NCBI RefSeq assembly: GCF_001865015.1
Contig: NZ_MJGV01000027.1
Span: 2,488 to 64,571 of the forward strand
Reading direction: 5' to 3'
Length of the DNA: 62,084 nt
Source: Curtobacterium sp. MMLR14_010
GTDB taxonomy: Bacteria > Actinomycetota > Actinomycetes > Actinomycetales > Microbacteriaceae
Shown: one piece after another, positions 56,560-62,084 of the stretch
How positions within the stretch are numbered: position 1 is the first letter of the stretch
Layout of the letters: every line of letters starts with the position of its first letter
Translations under genes and position numbers: made by a program
The notes under the pieces: generated by a model
What the model saw: only the letters and a program-made list of their open reading frames with translations
Database searches by the model: none
What the model was told of the DNA's origin: nothing

Positions 56560-56636
56560 CCGACCGATCCCGCCCTCAGACGTGACCGAGTCCTGGCAAG
56601 TCTAGCCGAGCCTCCAGACCGGGCGCCGCAACGCGA

Positions 56637-56666
56637 CAACCCCCCGACCGCGAGGTCGAGGGGTTG
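56637..56666 (-). terminator. Terminator after the large surface protein
   Basis: A 13-bp stem with one mismatch (CAACCCCCCGACC with its near-complement) and a GCGA tetraloop. It lies 23 bases past the stop of the gene at 56690. Confidence 0.8.
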
Positions 56667-56689
56667 CCGGTGGCGCCTGCCGGGTCAGG

Positions 56690-59600
56690 TCAGTCCTGGG
56701 ACTGACGGCTCTCCGTCTGTCGGCGGCGTCGAGCTGCGAGCAGCAGGACGAAGCCGAGGAGGACCACGACGATCGCGACGGGGACGCCGATCATGACGAC
56801 GCTCGTGCCGGTGAACGCGAGCTCCTGGGGAGCCGGCTCGGCGACGAACTTCTTCGTGATCTGCTTCGAGAAGACCCAGATGGGCTTCTGCACCGAGGCG
56901 GTCCGCACGGAGACGCGGTCGGCGGACGCCGTGGTCGCCGTGGTCGCCGCGGACGCCGCGGACGCCGTGGTCGCCGTGTAGCGAGCCTTCGCCGTGGCGG
57001 TGAAGGTCAGGCTCCCCGATGCCGCGTCGGCGTCGGTGACGGTGTACTTCGTCTCGCAGTCGACGACCTGGCCGGGCTCGAGCGCCTGCGTCTCGCAGGA
57101 GACTGCGTCGCCGAGCTGCTGCTCGACCTCGGCGTGGTCGAGCGTCCGGTTGCCGGTGTTCGCGATCTGGAACCTGCCGGTCACGACGTCGCCCGGGCGC
57201 AGCGCACTGGTCGAACCGGAGGCCGTGTACCCACCCTCGATGTCCACGCCGGCCGAGGACGCCAACGAGACGGTGCGGTGGTCGCCCGACGAGACCGTTC
57301 CGCCCGAGGGGCTGGTCCCCGAGGCGTTGAGGTCGAAGCCGACCGAGCCGCGGTCGATGTCCTGCTGAGTGAGGACGTAGGACGCGAACTCGACTGGGAC
57401 GTCGGTACCCGGTGCGACGGTGCCGACCGTGGCCGGTTCACCGAGATCCGTTCCGACAGCGACCTCGCCGAGCGTCACGTTGCCGCTGTTGCGGACGGTC
57501 GCGGACAGCGCGACCTCGTCACCGGCACGCGGTGCTCCATCGTGCTCGGCCTCCTCGAGATGGGCGGAGAGGACGGACTCGACGAGTGCCCGCTGCTCGA
57601 GCACGACGTCGGCTGACTCCTGCGCGGACGCACGCTGGCCCTTGGGACCGACGGCATCGGACTGGAGCGGGAAGCTGATCGCCCCCGCGTCGATGTCGGC
57701 CTGCGTGAGCGTGTAGGCAGTGATCGCGAGGTCCACGGTCTCGTCCGGCGCGAGGCCGTCCGTGGGGATCTCGACGGTGGCGGCCCTGCCGGGCAGCACC
57801 GCGGTCAGGTCGCCGAGCGTGACGTTGCCGGTGTTGCGGAGGCTGCCCGTCAGGGTGATCGTGTCGCCGGCCTCCGGGAGACCTGACTCGTCCAGCACGG
57901 CGCCGAACGCAGCCGACATCCCGGCGCGCTGTTCGATGGTGATCGTGCTCTCCGCCGCCGCGTCGACGTGCTGGCCCTTCGGACCCGTGGCGATCGTCTG
58001 CATGGGCACGGTGATGACACCCGCGTCGACGTCTGCCTGGGTCAGCGTGTGGTCAGCGATGGTGACCGTCGCGCTCTTCCCGGGAGCGAGTGCACCGGTC
58101 GGGACGCCCACCTCCATGTCGAAACCGGGCAGCTCGACGGTCAGGTCGTGCAGCGTCACGTTGCCGGTGTTCTCCACGGACCCCTCGAAGGAGACGGACT
58201 CGCCGGCCTTCGGGATGCCGGTGCCCTTCAGCGTGCCGGTCAGGACGGCCTCGGCCGACGGGGCCTGTGCGACGGTCGCCTGGGTCGTGGTCGCCCGGAC
58301 CTCGACCTCGACGCCCTTCGGCGCAGAACTGGTCGCGGTGGCGGCGAAGGCGACCGAGCCGTGGTCGACGTCGGCCTGGGTCACCTCGTGCGAGCCCTCG
58401 ACCGTGCAGTCCACGGACTTCCCGGGGGCGATCGTCGCCGGGCACTCGACGGTCATGCCGCTCGTGCCCGCGATCGTGATCTCGGTGTCCTTCAGGGTGA
58501 CGTTGCCCGTGTTCGACGCGGTGACGCCGAGGGAGATCGCGTCGCCCACGCCCGGGTCGGCCTTCGCCTTGACGACCGGTGCGAGGGAGAGCCCGGCACC
58601 GGCGGCCTGCTCGAGGTCGATGATCGTGCCGGCTTCACTGTTCGCGACCTGGTCCTTGGGACCAGCAGCGGCGCCGCGCATCGTGAAGGACACGGAGCCT
58701 GCGTCGATGTCGTCCTGCGTGAGCGTGTAGGAGCCGACCGTCACGGGGACGACGGCGCTCGGGGCGACCGACCCCTCGGGCACCTGGACCGAGATGTCGT
58801 CGCGGTCCACGATGGACGCGGCGAGCTCGTCGAGCGTGACGTTGCCGGTGTTGGTGAGTTCACCCGTGAGCGCCACGGTGTCGCCGGCCTTCGGGGTGCT
58901 GGACGAGTCGAGCGTCGCACCGAACTTCGCGGACATCGCCGTGTGCTGCTCGAGCTCGATCGTGCTCTCGGTGTCGCTCGCGACCTGCTGGTCCTTCGGG
59001 CCGACCGCGGTGGCGTGCAGCGGGACCGTGATGGTGCCCGCGTCGACGTCCGCCTGCGTCAGCGTGTGGTCCGCGATCGTGACGGTGGCCTTCGCACCAG
59101 GAGCCAGTGCTCCCGACGGGACCTCGACCTGCATGTCGAAGCCAGGCAGTGCGGCCGTCAGGTCGTGCACGGTCACGTTGCCCGAGTTCTCGACGGTCCC
59201 CTCGAACGAGACCGTGTCACCTGCCTTCGGCGCGCCCTTGCCGGACAGCTTGCCGGAGAGCGTCGACTTGACGGCCGGAGCCTGCGCGACGGTCGCCTGG
59301 GTCGTCGTGGCGGTCGCGGTGACCTCCTGGGCCTTCGGGCCGACCGAGGTCGCCGTCGCGCTGAAGGCGATGGAACCGTGGTCCACGTCCGCCTGCGTCA
59401 CGGTGTACGAACCCGTGACGTCGCACTCGATGCTGGCGCCGGGCTTGATGGCACCCGCCGGGCACTCGACCGTCATGCCGGTGTCGCCGGCGATCACGAT
59501 CTCGGTGTCCTTCAGGGTGACGTTGCCCCGGTTCGACACGGTGACGCCGAGCGACACCTTCCCGCCGACACCCGGGTCCACCTTCGTCTTCACGACCGGA

Positions 59601-61177
59601 GCGACGGCCAGGCCGGATTCGGCGACCTGCTCCGTCGTCGACACCTTCGAGGTGCCGACACCGGCGACCGGGACGTCGAGACGGGACAGCGCTGCGACCT
59701 CGACCCGGTCGTCGATGGAACCGGCGTCGACGTCGTCCTGCGTCACGGTGCGTGCGGTGGTGGAGCAGTCCGTGCTCGCACCGACGGCGAGTTCGGCCAC
59801 GTCACAGGAGCCGTCGCCGTCGAGGTCGACGTCGTGCAGCGCCACGTTGCCGGCGTTGGTGACCCGGTAGCGGAAGGCGACCTGCTCACCGAGGTCCGCG
59901 ATCGCGTCGCCGTTGCCGCCTGTGAGGACAGGGCTGCCGCTGACGGTCAGGGAGTTGCGCTCCGCAGCGAACTCGACCGAGGACGTCCCGGCGAGGTCGA
60001 GCCCCTCGTGCGCGGTGACGGAGCCCGTGTCGACGGTGTAGTTCCCCGGCGTCGTCGTGGTGACGTCGATGGACACCGTGCAGTCCTCGGCGCCCTCGGC
60101 GAGGTCGCCCTTCACCGTGACGGAGGTCGCGCCTGCCGCTGCGGCCACGTCCGGCGCCGCACACGTGGTCGCGGTGTTCGGCTTCGCCGCGACGGACAGC
60201 CCCTTCGGGAGGTCCGCCGCGAACGACCAGCCGGGCTTCTGCCCGTGCTCGGTGGTGTTCAGCACACGGTAGGTCAGACGCGCGGTGTCGCCGACGATCG
60301 GCGTGCCGGCGAAGCTCTGCGTGAGGGTCGGCGTCGAGTCGAGGATCGACACGCGGTCGACCGCGCCGTCGTTGCCGTTGGAGGTCGGCTGCTGGTTGCG
60401 CATCTGCCAACGAACGGTGTCACCGGAGAACAGGAGACCGCCCTTGGACACGAACTGCCCGGCCTTCACCGGGATCGTCCCGACGGTGAACGAATCTGCC
60501 CCGCGATCCGTACACGGGTTGATGGGCGTGTCAGCGACCTTGTGCTCGACCGTGCCGTCGATCAACGAGAAGTCGAGCAGCGGCGGAGCAGCGGTGGAGA
60601 TCGAGCAGCTCGCGGCTGCGGCGCTGACGCCGAAGGAGATGAAACGACCGCGCTCGCTGACGGAGTACGGCTGCACTGATTCGAGCTGCACGCTGCCCAT
60701 GGTCGGGTCGAGCGAGGTCGTGTACGCGCTGACGATGTGGTTCGTCGCAGCATCGGTTCCGGTGACCTGCCCGAGCGCGTTGGCGAGGGCCTTCAGCTGC
60801 TGGGACGGGCCAGTCGGACAGCCGGGCATGTCGGTGCTCGTGAAGCTGAGCACGACACCGTTGCACTGCGAGGCGCTGACCCAGAACGGATCTGCTGTGT
60901 AGGTCCGGCCTCCCGTCCCCGTGTAGTCGCTGATGAGCTTGGGAGTGGTGCCCATGCCGTTCTCGAAGTCCTCGACCAGCAGGAGTTCGGGGTCACGCGC
61001 AGTCACGTCAGCGGCGTTCGCCGAGGGGTCGCGCACCGCTTCGACGGTGTCAGGTACGGAGGGGACGGTCGCGGCGGAGACCGCGACGGTGCCGAGCAGC
61101 GCGGTCGTCAGACCGAGCGCGCCGCTCGCCAGGAGGATGCCCTTGCGTCGAGCGCCAGGGGGTGCCGAGTGTTTCAT
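56690..61177 (-). CDS. Giant repeat-containing surface protein with LAFTG sorting signal
   Basis: A 1495-residue wall-anchored protein. A signal peptide spans about 1-36. An N-terminal beta-rich domain (about 60-285) contains several cysteines, and a DUF11-like module covers about 290-400. Nine related beta-sandwich repeats (DUF7507 type) follow at about 410-1380, each with the core NxGNVTLxD and a later YTLTQADVDAG-like strand. Repeats 2-4 and 5-7 form a duplicated three-repeat block. A Thr/Ala spacer leads to LAFTG at about 1453, a hydrophobic helix and RRRR, a class E sortase signal. It is likely a fibrous adhesin or structural stalk. The window shows no companion enzymes. Confidence 0.9.
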   Translation of the reverse strand: MKHSAPPGARRKGILLASGALGLTTALLGTVAVSAATVPSVPDTVEAVRDPSANAADVTARDPELLLVEDFENGMGTTPKLISDYTGTGGRTYTADPFWVSASQCNGVVLSFTSTDMPGCPTGPSQQLKALANALGQVTGTDAATNHIVSAYTTSLDPTMGSVQLESVQPYSVSERGRFISFGVSAAAASCSISTAAPPLLDFSLIDGTVEHKVADTPINPCTDRGADSFTVGTIPVKAGQFVSKGGLLFSGDTVRWQMRNQQPTSNGNDGAVDRVSILDSTPTLTQSFAGTPIVGDTARLTYRVLNTTEHGQKPGWSFAADLPKGLSVAAKPNTATTCAAPDVAAAAGATSVTVKGDLAEGAEDCTVSIDVTTTTPGNYTVDTGSVTAHEGLDLAGTSSVEFAAERNSLTVSGSPVLTGGNGDAIADLGEQVAFRYRVTNAGNVALHDVDLDGDGSCDVAELAVGASTDCSTTARTVTQDDVDAGSIDDRVEVAALSRLDVPVAGVGTSKVSTTEQVAESGLAVAPVVKTKVDPGVGGKVSLGVTVSNRGNVTLKDTEIVIAGDTGMTVECPAGAIKPGASIECDVTGSYTVTQADVDHGSIAFSATATSVGPKAQEVTATATTTQATVAQAPAVKSTLSGKLSGKGAPKAGDTVSFEGTVENSGNVTVHDLTAALPGFDMQVEVPSGALAPGAKATVTIADHTLTQADVDAGTITVPLHATAVGPKDQQVASDTESTIELEQHTAMSAKFGATLDSSSTPKAGDTVALTGELTNTGNVTLDELAASIVDRDDISVQVPEGSVAPSAVVPVTVGSYTLTQDDIDAGSVSFTMRGAAAGPKDQVANSEAGTIIDLEQAAGAGLSLAPVVKAKADPGVGDAISLGVTASNTGNVTLKDTEITIAGTSGMTVECPATIAPGKSVDCTVEGSHEVTQADVDHGSVAFAATATSSAPKGVEVEVRATTTQATVAQAPSAEAVLTGTLKGTGIPKAGESVSFEGSVENTGNVTLHDLTVELPGFDMEVGVPTGALAPGKSATVTIADHTLTQADVDAGVITVPMQTIATGPKGQHVDAAAESTITIEQRAGMSAAFGAVLDESGLPEAGDTITLTGSLRNTGNVTLGDLTAVLPGRAATVEIPTDGLAPDETVDLAITAYTLTQADIDAGAISFPLQSDAVGPKGQRASAQESADVVLEQRALVESVLSAHLEEAEHDGAPRAGDEVALSATVRNSGNVTLGEVAVGTDLGEPATVGTVAPGTDVPVEFASYVLTQQDIDRGSVGFDLNASGTSPSGGTVSSGDHRTVSLASSAGVDIEGGYTASGSTSALRPGDVVTGRFQIANTGNRTLDHAEVEQQLGDAVSCETQALEPGQVVDCETKYTVTDADAASGSLTFTATAKARYTATTASAASAATTATTASADRVSVRTASVQKPIWVFSKQITKKFVAEPAPQELAFTGTSVVMIGVPVAIVVVLLGFVLLLAARRRRQTESRQSQD
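57541..59580. repeat. Duplicated 1,020-bp block inside the surface-protein gene
   Basis: Sequence around 59571 (CCCGGGTC and neighbours) recurs at 58551, a period of 1,020 bp or 340 codons. Each block encodes three different repeats in the same order. Boundaries are approximate, and the two copies have diverged moderately. Confidence 0.75.
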
Positions 61178-61284
61178 GTCGTCACTTTCGGTGGGGTGGT
61201 GCGGGAGTCAGGTGGTGGAGCCGGGAGGCCCGGTGCGGGTGAGCGGGCCTGCTGCGGTGGGCAGTGGGCCCGCTCAAGGCCAGG

Positions 61285-61320
61285 GGGGTGGGGAGCCCGG
61301 CGGATGCCGGGCTCCCCACC
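61285..61320 (-). terminator. Perfect 16-bp-stem terminator
   Basis: GGGTGGGGAGCCCGGC and its complement around the tetraloop GGAT. It lies 8 bases after the stop of the last gene, which is thus separately transcribed from the giant surface protein. Confidence 0.88.
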
Positions 61321-61328
61321 CGGAGGGG

Positions 61329-62084
61329 TCAGGCCTGGTCCGTGGCCTTGCGACGCTTGGCGATGAACAGCAGCGCACCACCGAGCAGGACCAGCAGACC
61401 GGCGAGTGGAGCGACGACCGGCAACACGTCGGAACCGGTGAACGCGAGTTCACCCTTCCCGCCGTTGGCGTTGCCGTTCGCGGTGCCGGAGGCCGTGCCG
61501 GACGCGTTGGACGAGGCATCCGACGACGACGCGGACTGCGCCGCAGCGCTGGCGTTCGCGTTCTTCGCAGCAGAAGCCTGCGCGTTCGTCGAGGACGAGT
61601 TGTCCGCGTTCGATGCAGCCTTCGCAGCGACGCTCGCCGCGGCGTTCTTGTTCGACGACGCCGTCTGCGACGCATCCGCGGACGCGGTCGTGACCATGTT
61701 GCCCGCGGTCTTCGCCGCGGCCTGTGCCGTCACGTCCGAGGCAGCCGACGCCTGCGAGGTGGCGTCGTCGTTCGCCGCCGCCTTCGCAGCAGCCTTCGCC
61801 GCCGGGTCGTTGTTCCCGTCCGCCTGCACCGACGCGCCAGCCGAGGCCGAGGCGTTGGTGTTCGGGTTCGGGTTCGCGTTGGACGACGACTCCGGGTTGC
61901 CGTTCGCGTTCGGACTCGAGCTGGAGGACGAGTTCGGCGTCCCGTTCACATCAGCGCCAGCATCCTGCGACGCGTTCTTCGACGCATCCGCAGTCGCCGC
62001 GGACTTCGATGACGCCTCCGTGTTCGAGGTGCCCTCGACCGACGCGCCAGCGTTGGTGTCCGTGGAGTTGTCCGCCTCAGCAGC
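61329..62084 (-). CDS. Ala/Ser/Asn-rich surface protein with LAFTG signal, 5' end outside window
   Basis: At least 251 residues are readable; the frame stays open to the window edge, so the true start lies beyond 62084. The GTG at 61949 is probably internal. Composition is extreme: Ala, Ser, Asn and Asp dominate, in runs such as AAKAAAKAAANDDATSQASA, with no cysteine or aromatic core, suggesting an extended, possibly glycosylated stalk. The end carries GELAFTGSDVLP, a hydrophobic helix and KRRK, again a class E sortase signal. It lies just upstream of the 1495-residue surface protein. The N-terminal functional domain, if any, is unseen. Confidence 0.82.
   Translation of the reverse strand, partial: AAEADNSTDTNAGASVEGTSNTEASSKSAATADASKNASQDAGADVNGTPNSSSSSSPNANGNPESSSNANPNPNTNASASAGASVQADGNNDPAAKAAAKAAANDDATSQASAASDVTAQAAAKTAGNMVTTASADASQTASSNKNAAASVAAKAASNADNSSSTNAQASAAKNANASAAAQSASSSDASSNASGTASGTANGNANGGKGELAFTGSDVLPVVAPLAGLLVLLGGALLFIAKRRKATDQA

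Noticed and set aside
57968..60679. Plus-strand open frame of about 900 codons opposite the giant surface protein
   Set aside because: It mirrors the codon bias of the real minus-strand gene, with an Arg/Gly/Asp/Leu composition typical of antisense frames in high-GC DNA. The minus strand has signal peptide, repeats and sorting signal.

Overview
The window is high-GC actinobacterial chromosome. The organism is most likely a member of the Microbacteriaceae, with Curtobacterium or a close relative as my best guess. This rests on the very high GC, frequent GTG starts, operons with 1-4 bp gene overlaps, actinobacteria-specific families (DUF3090, SCO1664-like, TgpA/DUF58/MoxR, LCP proteins, GAF-ANTAR) and LAxTG-type sorting signals. 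It is an inference from gene content, not from a marker gene.

Region 1 (1-7.3 kb) is stress and regulation. It holds a translationally coupled yceI / ECF sigma / anti-sigma operon, a second ECF sigma factor, an AraC-type regulator, a cluster of DUF2382 and PRC-barrel proteins with a conserved-TM-helix channel-like protein, and a TetR regulator behind two inverted-repeat operators. Region 2 (7.3-16.5 kb) is metabolism: tRNA-Arg(ACG), dienelactone hydrolase, a stand-alone and slightly atypical glucose-6-phosphate dehydrogenase, an Idh/MocA oxidoreductase coupled to a sugar isomerase, a ThDP-dependent oxidase/synthase, and a large cell-wall-anchored 5'-nucleotidase. Next comes a gene-free, repeat-rich 0.8 kb. 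Region 3 (17.2-29.5 kb) holds the iron-uptake operon efeUOB under a clear DtxR/IdeR box, a TRIC-type membrane protein, a TetR regulator, the moxR-DUF58-transglutaminase operon and a GH18-like secreted protein.

Region 4 (29.6-39.1 kb) is an integrated mobile element of about 9.5 kb. It is bounded by 28-bp direct repeats made of the 3' end of tRNA-Ser(GCT); the intact tRNA lies next to a tyrosine integrase. It carries a repressor/excisionase switch, a helix-turn-helix protein next to an iteron-like array, a terminase-small-subunit-like gene, a beta-helix tail-spike-like gene, a HicAB toxin-antitoxin pair and several small unknown genes. No terminase large subunit, portal, capsid or tail-tube gene is visible. 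I read it as a phage satellite (PICI-like) that carries its own packaging-specificity and host-recognition genes. This is the most interesting object in the window.

Region 5 (39.5-56.6 kb) contains two tandem LytR-CpsA-Psr paralogues, a GntR regulator and MFS transporter, a MetE-like protein, a MoxR ATPase / VWA pair, the histidine phosphatase-DUF3090-SCO1664 trio, GtrA, a BLUF blue-light sensor, a TetR-controlled pair, an NAD(P)-binding protein, a GAF-ANTAR antiterminator and tRNA-Ser(UGA). Region 6 (56.7-62.1 kb) encodes two consecutive surface proteins with LAFTG sorting signals: a 1495-residue protein with nine related repeats, and an Ala/Ser/Asn-rich protein cut by the window edge. Together with the LAYTG nucleotidase at 14-16 kb they point to a class E sortase encoded elsewhere in the genome.

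A family of long palindromes sharing the core GGAGGCTCGG recurs at several gene ends (around 1, 214, 12001, 27951, 46215 and 49722). They probably act as terminators.
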